DNA of 16,585 nt. Source: CAZQQN01 sp964549595. GTDB taxonomy: Bacteria > Bacteroidota > Bacteroidia > CAILMK01 > CAYYUA01. Positions 1 to 7,590 of the stretch are shown piece after piece. The translations under genes were made by a program, and so were the position numbers. The stretch spans positions 1-16,585 of the forward strand of contig CAZJWK010000060.1 of assembly GCA_964549595.1 (NCBI GenBank), given 5' to 3'. The notes below the pieces were generated by a model. The model was not told the DNA's origin, made no database searches, and saw only the letters and a program-made list of their open reading frames with translations. Every line of letters starts with the position of its first letter. Position 1 is the first letter of the stretch.

Positions 1-55
1 CCATCGACCTTCTGCTTGTAAGGCAGATGCTCTAAACCAACTGAGCTAAGTGCCC
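1..55 (-). tRNA. tRNA-Val (anticodon UAC), cut by the window edge
   Basis: Read on the minus strand, the sequence starts GGGCACT-TA-GCTC, has a D-loop with AGTTGG, then an anticodon arm TCTGC-CTTACAA-GCAGA and a variable loop AGGTC. The seven-base anticodon loop puts TAC at positions 34-36, which reads GUA, so the tRNA carries valine. The 5' end is complete at position 55. The end of the T-arm and the 3' acceptor strand lie outside the window, so about 55 of some 75 nt are visible. A Bacteroidota-type promoter sits just upstream. Confidence 0.93.
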
Positions 56-67
56 AAATTAGCGAGG

Positions 68-100
68 CAAAATTAAAAGTTTCCGCTAAAACAGCCCAAA
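68..100 (-). promoter_or_regulatory. Candidate promoter of tRNA-Val
   Basis: On the minus strand there is TTTG at 100-97, a 21-nt spacer and TAATTTTG at 75-68. This matches the Bacteroidota sigma-factor consensus TTTG / TAnnTTTG at both boxes. Transcription would start around 61-62, a few bases before the mature tRNA 5' end at 55. The call rests on consensus and spacing only. Confidence 0.6.
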
Positions 101-205
101 CCCATAAGCCTTAATTTTGCAGCACAAAAAAATCATCATTAAACCCCTTTTAGCCAATATTTTAGCCATTTGTGCGTTCATAAAGGCGGAATCTTTTCAG
201 GCAAA

Positions 206-237
206 TTTGGCTTTGTCTTGGTATAAAGGTAAGTTCG
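206..237 (+). promoter_or_regulatory. Candidate promoter of the asmA-like gene
   Basis: TTTG at 206-209 is followed by a 20-nt spacer and TAAGTTCG at 230-237, which is 7 of 8 matches to TAnnTTTG. The expected start of transcription is near 244, leaving a leader of only about 10 nt before the ATG at 254. It is divergent to the tRNA promoter. Confidence 0.5.
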
Positions 238-253
238 GGTAACTTTTAAGGCT

Positions 254-2737
254 ATGCGGTTTTTCAAACGTACGGTTTTCTTATTGCTTTTAATCGCAGT
301 ATTGGCGGCTTCTGCCAGCTTTCTCTTTATCCAGGTCTATGGGAGCCAGATTAAGGAAAGCGCCATTTCCTACCTCAACCAACAGCTAAATACGGAAGTC
401 CAGACGGAATCCATCGATGTGGCCATTTGGAAAACCTTCCCCATGGTTTCGGTCAATTTTACCAACGTGCGTGTGAAGGAAAGCCTGCCCAACAGCCAGG
501 AAAACCTCGCCTTGTTCAAGCGGGTTTACTTAGCTTTTGACGCCTGGCAGATCATTCAGGGCCATTATGTGATTGAGGAGATCCTTCTTGAGCAAGGGAA
601 GATCAACATGGCGGTAAAATCAGATTATACCCGTAACTTCCGCATCTTCAAAACCACCGATAAATCCCAAAAAAGTGACCTCACACTGGATCTGGAAAAC
701 ATTACCTTTGAGAATGTCGAATTCAAATACCAGAATCATCCCCAACAGGAAACTTTCAAATCCTACTTTGAAGAGGCCACTTTCAGCGGACGGTTCAAAG
801 ATGAGACCTTCACCCTGGATGCACGGGCCAATGCAATGATAGAAGCATTCCAGCTGGAAGAAAGGGTTTATGTAAAGGACAAGCCCGCTAAGCTTAGTTG
901 CCAATTCAAAGTGGACAAGGAGAAAGGCGTTTACACTGTTAAGGAGGGCAACCTCCGAATGGCCGGTGCCCAATTCAAGATCTCCGGCCGGATCAAAAAC
1001 CAGGAAAAGGGACCGAAACTGGATATCACCATTGAAGGGCGGAAAAACCGGCTACGGACTTTATTGGCTTTGGTCCCGGAGGCTTACCGGGAAAAATTTG
1101 CTTCCTATTACGGCAAGGGGAATTTTTACTTCGAAACCCGATTAAAGGGCGTGGTGAATGCCAGAAAAAATCCCCTTGTGGACATTGAGTTCGGAATAGA
1201 GGACGGCACTATCCGTAAAGAAGGCGTCAGCGAAAAATTAAAGCAGGTAAACCTTGAGGGGAGCCTAACCAACGGAGGCCAAAAAGGAATGGTAACAACC
1301 CTGCTTAAAATTAAGGCCCTGAAAGCAACCCTCAACGGAAGGGAAATAAAGGGCAGCATGAGCCTGAATAACTTCACGGACCCTTACCTCAACGTTAAGG
1401 TGAAAAGCAATGTAAAACTGGCCGATGTGGAAAAATTCATACCCCAGGAAGATCTGTCTAAATTAAACGGCAATTTGTTCCTGGATGCCGCCTTTGCCGG
1501 CCGGATCAATCACCTGCAATCAGTTGAAACAGTGGCAAAAACCAATCTTAGCGGGGATATGTCCTTAAGAAAAGTGAATGTCAAATCAAAAAGCCAGGGC
1601 ATTCATTACAGGGATTTGAACGGCAATTTCCGTTTTAATGGCAATGACCTCCAGGTTAACGATTTTACCGGTTATGTGGATGAAAGCAATTTCAGGCTGA
1701 ACGGCCGCTTTAAGAACCTGGCCTCCTTCCTGTTTATAGAAGGCAGGAAATTGACGATTGATGCCGACTTTAAAAGCAAGCACATTAACCTCAAGCCTTT
1801 GCTGACCACAGAATACAGCAAAGCTTCCCAGGATAGTGTAATCACCTTCGCCCTACCCGATTACCTGGTTTTAGCCATGCGGTTCCAATGTGAGGAAGTC
1901 AATTACGAAAACTTTCATGCCGAGGGTGTGAAAGGCAAGGTTCACTACAAGAATGAAAAGCTGCGGCTAAAGGGCCTTAATTTCCGGACGATGAAGGGGA
2001 ATATGGCGCTATCCGGAAATTTTTCCAGCAGTGACAATGGCAACCTGAAGGCCAATCTGAAGGCCAGGGGGAGTAACATTGCCATCAACAAACTTTTTTA
2101 CCAAATGGATAACTTCGGACAGAAGGAATTGACGAACGAGCACCTAAAGGGCAACCTGAATACCGAAATTACGCTTGAAGCCATGTGGGACCAACATTTG
2201 AACCCCCTTTATGACAAATTAGACGTACAATCCAGGGTTACCATTAGTGAAGGGGAGTTAAATAATTTTGCTCCTATCATGAAATTGTCCGGCGTGATAG
2301 ATGTGGACGCTCTGAAAAACCTGGACTTTAACAACATGGAAAACACGATTGTGATTAAAGACCGTGAAGTCCGCATTCCGGAAATGCGGATTAAGTCCAA
2401 TGCTTTTACTATGGATTTTTCAGGGGTTCACCGATTCAATAACCAGATTAATTACCACATGCGGATAAACCTCTCTGAAGTGCTTTTCGGTGATAAAAAA
2501 GACGAGGATACTGAATTCGGAAGGGTTGTGCATGAAGACAACGGCCAGATGAACTTGTTTGTTAAAATGACCGGGCCGGCCAATGACCCTGACATTAATT
2601 TCGACCGGAAAGCCGTGGCCCAAAAAATGAAAAAGGATTTACAAAAAGAGAGCGAGGAATTGGAGCAAGCCCTGGACAAGGAAAAACAAACCGATTCTGA
2701 TAAGGACGAATACCAGTTGAAATGGGATGATGAATAA
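254..2737 (+). CDS. AsmA family envelope protein
   Basis: An 827-residue protein with a short basic N-terminus (MRFFKR), one hydrophobic segment at about residues 7-29, and a long periplasmic region rich in alternating beta-strand patterns. The opening after the membrane segment, with its small helix and the pattern FPMVSVNFTNVRV near residue 60, is typical of AsmA-type proteins. The AsmA-like C-terminal region is at about residues 640-790. The last 40 or so residues are highly charged (K/E/D-rich, possibly coiled). AsmA-like proteins belong to the bridge-like superfamily linked to phospholipid traffic and outer-membrane homeostasis in Gram-negative bacteria; that role here is inferred from family. 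The only cysteines are two isolated ones. The downstream histidine kinase begins 28 nt later on the same strand, so the two are probably co-transcribed. A start at 254 fits the membrane anchor and the upstream promoter. Confidence 0.85.
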   Translation: MRFFKRTVFLLLLIAVLAASASFLFIQVYGSQIKESAISYLNQQLNTEVQTESIDVAIWKTFPMVSVNFTNVRVKESLPNSQENLALFKRVYLAFDAWQIIQGHYVIEEILLEQGKINMAVKSDYTRNFRIFKTTDKSQKSDLTLDLENITFENVEFKYQNHPQQETFKSYFEEATFSGRFKDETFTLDARANAMIEAFQLEERVYVKDKPAKLSCQFKVDKEKGVYTVKEGNLRMAGAQFKISGRIKNQEKGPKLDITIEGRKNRLRTLLALVPEAYREKFASYYGKGNFYFETRLKGVVNARKNPLVDIEFGIEDGTIRKEGVSEKLKQVNLEGSLTNGGQKGMVTTLLKIKALKATLNGREIKGSMSLNNFTDPYLNVKVKSNVKLADVEKFIPQEDLSKLNGNLFLDAAFAGRINHLQSVETVAKTNLSGDMSLRKVNVKSKSQGIHYRDLNGNFRFNGNDLQVNDFTGYVDESNFRLNGRFKNLASFLFIEGRKLTIDADFKSKHINLKPLLTTEYSKASQDSVITFALPDYLVLAMRFQCEEVNYENFHAEGVKGKVHYKNEKLRLKGLNFRTMKGNMALSGNFSSSDNGNLKANLKARGSNIAINKLFYQMDNFGQKELTNEHLKGNLNTEITLEAMWDQHLNPLYDKLDVQSRVTISEGELNNFAPIMKLSGVIDVDALKNLDFNNMENTIVIKDREVRIPEMRIKSNAFTMDFSGVHRFNNQINYHMRINLSEVLFGDKKDEDTEFGRVVHEDNGQMNLFVKMTGPANDPDINFDRKAVAQKMKKDLQKESEELEQALDKEKQTDSDKDEYQLKWDDE

Positions 2738-2765
2738 TCCCCAAAACCCGCCTTAATTAAAATTT

Positions 2766-3893
2766 ATGTTTCGGAAGAAAACGATCTGGAAAGTAGCATT
2801 GCTCGTGACGGCACTGGGGATTAGTGTGGCTTCTCTGCTTTACACCAATAACCTGGCGGACCGCTTGATGAAAGCGGAAAAAAAGAAGGTCCGCCTATGG
2901 GCTGAGGCCCAGAAAAGGCTTGGTAAGACCGATAATCCCGGCTTCCTTCTGAGGGTAGTGCAGGAAAATGAGACCGTTCCGGTCATCCTTGTCGGTGAAG
3001 ACGGTAAAATTCAGTCCTCCAAAAATATGCGGGAAACCGGTGAAACTTACCTGCGGGAAGAACTAAAAGAAATGAAAAGGGCCAATGACCCCATTGTTAT
3101 TGAAGACAAGTTTGGCAATAAAAGTTATGTGTATTACAAGGAATCCGTATTGGTAACCCAATTGAGGTATTTCCCTTATGTGCAGCTTTTAATTATTGCC
3201 CTGTTTTTTGGCGTGGCCTATTTTGCTTTCAGTGCTTCCCGGAAATATGAGCAAAACAAGGTATGGGTGGGTCTGGCCAAAGAAACGGCCCATCAGCTTG
3301 GCACTCCGCTTTCTTCCCTAATGGGATGGATCTCCTACCTGAAAACCACCAATTCCGTCAAAGATACTACCATTCAGGAACTGGAAAAGGATGTGGAGCG
3401 ATTGCAGGTCATTACGGACCGTTTTTCAAAAATCGGTTCATCCACGCATTTATTGCGGGAGAACGTTTACCAGCGTGTCCAGGAAACCGTCAATTACTGC
3501 CGTTCCCGGTTTACAGATAAGGTGACGATAACCATTGACGAGGAATCAAACCGTTACCTCAAAGCCAAGCTCAATCCATCCCTCTTCGACTGGGTCATTG
3601 AAAACCTGGTCAAAAATGCCATTGATGCCATTCATAAAACCGGCAATATTCACTTTTACATCCATGAACAAAGTACATATGCTGTAATCGATATAGCCGA
3701 CACAGGAAAAGGCTTAAGCCGGTCGGATTTCAACAACATTTTCGAACCGGGTTATTCTACCCGTAAGCGGGGGTGGGGCCTTGGGCTTTCATTATCCAAG
3801 CGGATTATCGAACAATATCACAAAGGGCAGATTTTCGTGAAATCCTCAGAGTTCAATAAGGGCACTACCTTCCGGATTAAATTGATGAAATAG
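2766..3893 (+). CDS. Membrane sensor histidine kinase
   Basis: A 375-residue protein with a first membrane segment at about 8-26, an extracytoplasmic sensor region at about 27-135 and a second membrane segment at 138-156. The kinase core follows. Its H-box (AKETAHQLGTPLSSL) has the phospho-acceptor His176; the residue after it is Gln instead of the more common Glu, a form usual in Bacteroidota kinases. The ATP-binding domain shows the N-box (ENLVKNAIDAI, 279-289), G1 (DTGKG, 312-316), an F-box around Phe326 and G2 (GWGLGL, 336-341). No HAMP or PAS domain is evident. The sensed signal is unknown. No response regulator lies next to it, so it behaves as an orphan kinase in this window. It lies 28 nt after the asmA-like gene, which suggests a joint transcript and perhaps an envelope-related signal (inference). 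Confidence 0.92.
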   Translation: MFRKKTIWKVALLVTALGISVASLLYTNNLADRLMKAEKKKVRLWAEAQKRLGKTDNPGFLLRVVQENETVPVILVGEDGKIQSSKNMRETGETYLREELKEMKRANDPIVIEDKFGNKSYVYYKESVLVTQLRYFPYVQLLIIALFFGVAYFAFSASRKYEQNKVWVGLAKETAHQLGTPLSSLMGWISYLKTTNSVKDTTIQELEKDVERLQVITDRFSKIGSSTHLLRENVYQRVQETVNYCRSRFTDKVTITIDEESNRYLKAKLNPSLFDWVIENLVKNAIDAIHKTGNIHFYIHEQSTYAVIDIADTGKGLSRSDFNNIFEPGYSTRKRGWGLGLSLSKRIIEQYHKGQIFVKSSEFNKGTTFRIKLMK

Positions 3894-4267
3894 GGCGTTT
3901 TGGGCTTTGTGGTATAACTTCGTTGATGACAAGAAAAGAGGCCATACACTGGCATTAGACCATAAGACATTAGATACGAGACAAAAGATATAAGATTCAG
4001 GTCACCGGAAAAAAAGATAAAAGCTGTTAGGAATATTTTGTCTGTAAGTACGATTGGTATTGTAATTAGAGGTTCACAGCCATAATAGTATCTTATTAAA
4101 GTTTAGAATGCTAACCTTCACTGTAGCTCCTCATTGGGACAATACCGGATTTTAGCCATATCATGAGTAACCGGTTCCGTTCAATTCGGTAAATAAGTCG
4201 GCAAATCTTAAGCCTTTCCCCAACTTGGCCTTAATTTCGTGGCTTAAACACCAAATTTTTTAAATGC
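3894..4267 (+). other. Non-coding interval between the histidine kinase and yicC
   Basis: 374 bases with no convincing gene on either strand: the open frames are short and show no family pattern. It contains a degenerate heptamer repeat (3954-4003, listed separately) and an 8-bp palindrome AACCGGTT at 4169-4176. A possible -7 box, TAATTTCG at 4232-4239, has no good -33 partner at normal spacing. The yicC promoter is probably in the last 100 bases, but I cannot place it with confidence. Confidence 0.6.
3954..4003 (+). repeat. Degenerate heptamer tandem repeat (consensus roughly ATAAGAY)
   Basis: Successive seven-base units read ATTAGAC (3954-3960), one extra base, then ATAAGAC, ATTAGAT, ACGAGAC, AAAAGAT, ATAAGAT and a weak last unit TCAGGTC (3997-4003). 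The AGA core at positions 4-6 of the unit is kept in six units. Two further similar units, AAAAGAT and AAAAGCT, follow at 4012-4025. The repeat does not code for anything evident. Its function is unknown. Confidence 0.6.
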
Positions 4268-5146
4268 ATGTTGCAATCCATGACAGGCTTCGGGCAGGTA
4301 CAGGAAGAAACCGATGACATGATCATAACCGTGGAAATTAAATCCCTTAATAACCGTAATTTTGACGTCAACTTTAGCTTACCCAGATCGTTTAGCTATC
4401 AGGAACCTACTCTAAGGACCTACCTGAACAATCAATTAACGAGGGGTAAAATCTTTTTCTCCCTTGAGATTAAGTATACCAATCCCCAAAAATTAAAGCG
4501 AACCATCAATCATGAGCTGATACACCTCTATTACGAGGAGATCAACCAAACCGTACAATCCCTGAAGCTACAAGAGCAGGATTTCTTAAACACCATTCTG
4601 AACCTGCCGGAAGTAATGGAGCAGTCGGAAAAACCCGATAAGGAGCAACAATGGGAAAAAATTTTTCCGGTAATCGAAAAAGCCGTTCAAAAACTAAAAG
4701 CATTTCGCCGGGAAGAGGGGGCTAACCTGTACCAACAACTGGAGGATTATGGGCAAAACATTCTGCAAGGAAAAAACGTCATCTCAGAGGGGAAAGAAGA
4801 GCGGTATCAAAGGCTTCGCTCCAAAATGTACGATAACCTTTCCCAGGCCTTTGAAAACCCTGAAAAGCAAATTGATAAGAACCGCTTTGAACAGGAAGTA
4901 CTCTTTTACCTGGAAAAACTGGATATCAGCGAAGAACTGGACCGCCTGGAAAGCCATTTCGATTATTATTTCCAGAGCCTTAAGGAGGATGAACCGGGCA
5001 GGCGGTTGAACTTTATTACCCAGGAAATTGGTCGTGAAATCAATACCATCGGCTCAAAAATAAACGATGCGGTCATCCAGAAGCAAGTAGTCACCATGAA
5101 AGAAAACCTGGAAAAGATTAAAGAACAGGTACAAAATATCCTTTAA
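4268..5146 (+). CDS. yicC: YicC family endoribonuclease
   Basis: A 292-residue soluble protein, the usual length for the family. The N-terminus MLQSMTGFGQ is the family hallmark (SMTGFG) and fixes the start at 4268; an ATG at 4264 is in another frame. The family signature continues with EIKSLNNRNFDV at about residues 23-34. The C-terminal DUF1732 part ends with a helix of the type MKENLEKIKEQVQN. YicC proteins are endoribonucleases; the Escherichia coli member has been linked to decay of a small RNA. The gene is followed by gmk after 3 nt, a pairing seen in many bacteria, so the two are surely co-transcribed and perhaps translationally coupled. Confidence 0.93.
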   Translation: MLQSMTGFGQVQEETDDMIITVEIKSLNNRNFDVNFSLPRSFSYQEPTLRTYLNNQLTRGKIFFSLEIKYTNPQKLKRTINHELIHLYYEEINQTVQSLKLQEQDFLNTILNLPEVMEQSEKPDKEQQWEKIFPVIEKAVQKLKAFRREEGANLYQQLEDYGQNILQGKNVISEGKEERYQRLRSKMYDNLSQAFENPEKQIDKNRFEQEVLFYLEKLDISEELDRLESHFDYYFQSLKEDEPGRRLNFITQEIGREINTIGSKINDAVIQKQVVTMKENLEKIKEQVQNIL

Positions 5147-5149
5147 GCC

Positions 5150-5722
5150 ATGTATGGTAAACTCATTATCATTTCCGGACCATCCGGAACCGGGAAAACA
5201 ACCATTGTTCACCACCTCCTGGATCAATATCCGGAACTTACTTTTTCCATCTCAGCAACCACTCGTTCCTTGCGGGAAAAGGAAAAAGAAGGCGAGGATT
5301 ATTATTTCATGACGCAGAGCGAATTTGAATCCAAATTGGGCAATGAGGAATTCCTTGAATATGAGGAAGTGTATGAAGGCCTGTACTACGGTACTTTAAT
5401 GAGTGAATTAGACCGTATTTGGAACAACAACCAAATTCCGGTACTCGATATCGATGTGAAAGGAGCCATCAATATCAAAAACCATTTTAAGGGGGATCCC
5501 TTGCTGATTTACATCCATCCCGGCTCCAAGGAAACCCTTCGCAAACGATTAGAGGGACGTGGTACAGAAGGCAGCACCAAAATTCAAAAAAGGCTGGAAC
5601 GAGCAGAGGCCGAGTTGGCAATGGCGGATGAATTTCACCACGTTTTATACAATCACAATCTGGAAAAAACCCTGAAATCGGCCCAAAGTTTGGTGGAACA
5701 ATACCTGGGAAGGACCGGGTAG
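5150..5722 (+). CDS. gmk: Guanylate kinase
   Basis: A 190-residue cytoplasmic enzyme that converts GMP plus ATP to GDP plus ADP, and is essential for GTP supply. The P-loop GPSGTGKTT spans residues 10-18. The GMP-binding segment is ATTRSLREKEKEGEDYYF, at about residues 36-53. The arginine-rich lid (RKRLEGRGTE and following) is near 141-160. The length is normal for bacterial Gmk. It starts 3 nt after the yicC stop and is followed 30 nt later by nadD. All key motifs are intact. Confidence 0.97.
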   Translation: MYGKLIIISGPSGTGKTTIVHHLLDQYPELTFSISATTRSLREKEKEGEDYYFMTQSEFESKLGNEEFLEYEEVYEGLYYGTLMSELDRIWNNNQIPVLDIDVKGAINIKNHFKGDPLLIYIHPGSKETLRKRLEGRGTEGSTKIQKRLERAEAELAMADEFHHVLYNHNLEKTLKSAQSLVEQYLGRTG

Positions 5723-5752
5723 GAACAGATTGAACAATAAAGCTAAATAACC

Positions 5753-6328
5753 ATGAAAACCGGATTGTTTTTTGGTTCTTTTAATCCCATTCATGTCGGG
5801 CATTTGATATTAGCCAGCTATATGGTGGAATACACGGATTTGCAACAGGTAATGTTCGTCATTTCTCCCAAAAGCCCCTTTAAGCAAAAATCCAATTTGT
5901 TGAATGAGTATGACCGTCTGGAATTAGTACGGGTCGCTACGGAGGATGATACAAGGTTAAGTCCGACAGACATAGAATTCAAGCTTGAGCAGCCCAACTA
6001 TACCGTTCATACATTGCTTCACCTGGAAGAACGCTATCCCCGTCATGAATTTGTGTTGATGATGGGCTCCGATACAGTGAATACCTTGCCTAAATGGAAA
6101 AATTACCAGGAAATCATTAGCAATTATTCCATTTACGTGTACCCGCGTCCCGAAAACCCGTTAAACCCTCCCGAGGGAGCGGATGTTCATCAATTTGATG
6201 CCCCATTGATGCGGATTTCTTCCAGCTTCATCAGAGAAACGGTAAAAGCAGGTAAATCCATAAGGTATTTGGTTCCTGATTCGGTATTGGAACGAATTGA
6301 TAAATGGGGTTTTTACCAGTCAAAATGA
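5753..6328 (+). CDS. nadD: Nicotinate-nucleotide adenylyltransferase
   Basis: A 191-residue enzyme that adenylates nicotinate mononucleotide to deamido-NAD in NAD biosynthesis. The nucleotidyltransferase motif GSFNPIHVGH (residues 8-17, with the His14-x-Gly16-His17 core) and the second motif ISSSFIR (155-161) are both present, as is the MGSDT segment (104-108) near the nicotinate site. The length and start (MKTGLFFGSFNP) are standard. The stop codon overlaps an ATG at 6325 in the next frame (ATGA), so the following gene is closely coupled. Confidence 0.96.
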   Translation: MKTGLFFGSFNPIHVGHLILASYMVEYTDLQQVMFVISPKSPFKQKSNLLNEYDRLELVRVATEDDTRLSPTDIEFKLEQPNYTVHTLLHLEERYPRHEFVLMMGSDTVNTLPKWKNYQEIISNYSIYVYPRPENPLNPPEGADVHQFDAPLMRISSSFIRETVKAGKSIRYLVPDSVLERIDKWGFYQSK

Positions 6329-6342
6329 TTAAAAGCCAGATT

Positions 6343-7074
6343 ATGAAACTCGACATTTTAGTGATCGCCTCTCACCCGGACGATGCAGAATTAGGCGCCG
6401 GAGGCACTATCCTTTCCCATACCCATCAAGGCCATAAAGTGGGAATACTGGACCTGACCGAGGGCGAGCTGGGAACCCGTGGCACCCCTGAGATTCGCAA
6501 ACAAGAGGCCAAAAATGCGGCTGAACTGTTGGGCGTTTCTGTGAGGGAGAATGTAGCATTCCGGGATGGTTTTTTTGCCAATGATGAAAGCCATCAGCGG
6601 GCTTTAATCCAAAAAATCCGTCAGTACAAACCAGAATTGATCATAACCAATGCTCCCTCAGACCGTCATCCAGATCATGGAAGGGCTGCCCAATTGGTAA
6701 AAGAATCCGCCTTTTATGCAGGGCTTAGAAGGATTGAAACCCAACGGGAAGGGCAATCCCAAGAGGCGTGGCGTCCCCACATGGTTTATCATTTTATCCA
6801 GTTCTATTACCATAAACCGGACTTGGTGGTAGACATAGAACCATTCATAGAGCAAAAAATGAAAGCCCTACTGGCTTACGAATCCCAATTTTACAACCCG
6901 GATTCGAATGAACCCGAAACCATTCTCACCAGTCCGCAATTCTTTGAAACCCTAAAGGGCCGTTGGCGGGAAATGGGGGCGAATGCCCATTTGAATTTGG
7001 CAGAAGGGTTTGTGTCAGATCGGACGATTTCCGTGGATCATCTATTCCAACTTAAATACGAGGGAAAGGCCTGA
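6343..7074 (+). CDS. bshB1: Bacillithiol biosynthesis deacetylase, BshB1-like
   Basis: A 243-residue LmbE-like (PIG-L) zinc deacetylase. From ATG 6343 the protein begins MKLDILVIASHPDDAELG, the family's usual start. In-frame ATGs at 6304 (inside nadD) and 6325 (overlapping its stop as ATGA) add residues with no family match. Zinc-site residues are visible: HPDD at residues 11-14 and HPDH at 109-112. The TEGELGTRGT segment at 39-48 is typical of BshB1. The enzyme removes the acetyl group from GlcNAc-malate in making bacillithiol, the low-molecular-weight thiol found in Firmicutes and many Bacteroidota. bshA and bshC are not in this window, so the pathway call rests on family resemblance. Other LmbE-like deacetylases acting on other GlcNAc conjugates remain possible. 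Confidence 0.88.
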   Translation: MKLDILVIASHPDDAELGAGGTILSHTHQGHKVGILDLTEGELGTRGTPEIRKQEAKNAAELLGVSVRENVAFRDGFFANDESHQRALIQKIRQYKPELIITNAPSDRHPDHGRAAQLVKESAFYAGLRRIETQREGQSQEAWRPHMVYHFIQFYYHKPDLVVDIEPFIEQKMKALLAYESQFYNPDSNEPETILTSPQFFETLKGRWREMGANAHLNLAEGFVSDRTISVDHLFQLKYEGKA

Positions 7075-7151
7075 GCTTATTGATTTAAGCTAATTTAAAA
7101 ACCCAATATAACTATGGGCAAAAGGAGCTTTTACCGTGAATGGCTTATCCA

Positions 7152-7183
7152 TTTGTTACTAAGGCTAAAAATCGGTTAATTTG
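7152..7183 (+). promoter_or_regulatory. Candidate promoter of the small membrane protein gene
   Basis: TTTG at 7152-7155, a 20-nt spacer and TTAATTTG at 7176-7183 (7 of 8 to TAnnTTTG). The predicted start is near 7190, about 17 nt before the ATG at 7207. It separates this gene from the upstream nadD-bshB1 cluster. Confidence 0.5.
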
Positions 7184-7206
7184 CTTAGCAACAAAACCAT
7201 TGTGCT

Positions 7207-7554
7207 ATGATGAAACCTGATGCTTATACCAAAATCATTTTAACGGTCATTGCGGTTTGTTTAATGGCCTTGGTCATTCAAAACCTTAACCCTGTCAAAA
7301 AAGCCATGGCTGGGCAAAATCCTTCTTCGGAAAGCCATTATGCCAAGGTTCCTGTCAATGAGGATGGTACCATTGACGTTAAGATCAAACGGGACTTTTC
7401 CGAAAAGATCATGGATGTGAACATAGTGAGGGTTGCCGGAAATTCCACCCGCGAGGGCATACCCGTTAAGCCCAACCAGCATTCCTTGAATATCAATATT
7501 GAGGAAGTAGGGGGTTACCAGGTATATGGGTCGGTCCCCATAAAGAATAAATAA
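7207..7554 (+). CDS. Small membrane-anchored or secreted protein of unknown function
   Basis: A 115-residue protein that I do not recognise as a named family. Residues 8-25 form one hydrophobic segment (IILTVIAVCLMALVI core), followed by NPVKKAMAG, which may act as a stop-transfer or a signal-peptidase site. The rest is a polar region with alternating strand pattern at about 45-112, ending with a short lysine tail. There are no catalytic signatures and, apart from Cys18 in the membrane part, no cysteines. Starts at 7207 or 7210 (second ATG) are equally possible. It has its own candidate promoter, and the DUF2779 gene follows after 36 nt on the same strand with no clear promoter or terminator between, so they may share a transcript. 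Confidence 0.7.
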   Translation: MMKPDAYTKIILTVIAVCLMALVIQNLNPVKKAMAGQNPSSESHYAKVPVNEDGTIDVKIKRDFSEKIMDVNIVRVAGNSTREGIPVKPNQHSLNINIEEVGGYQVYGSVPIKNK

Positions 7555-7590
7555 GTCACAAAAGTTGATTGTGCGTTATCGCTTCTTATT

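Noticed and set aside
112..119. TAATTTTG as a further plus-strand promoter box before the asmA-like gene
   Set aside because: It is a perfect -7 match, but no -33 box is present at usable spacing, and a better-spaced pair lies at 206-237.
620..973. Long minus-strand open frame inside the asmA-like gene
   Set aside because: It lies opposite a clear coding gene, has no family pattern and looks like antisense shadow.
4232..4239. TAATTTCG as a -7 box for yicC
   Set aside because: It matches 7 of 8 bases, but no TTG or TTTG lies at 17-23 nt upstream, so I did not list it as a promoter.
6304..6342. Longer bshB1 start inside nadD
   Set aside because: The additional 13 residues overlap nadD by 25 nt and have no family match. 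The usual BshB1 start MKLDILVIASHPDD is at 6343.
7074..7091. Hairpin AGCTTA - TTGATT - TAAGCT directly after bshB1 as a terminator
   Set aside because: The stem is only 6 bp, mostly A-T, and the T-run is absent (AATTTAAAAA follows), so termination is unlikely.
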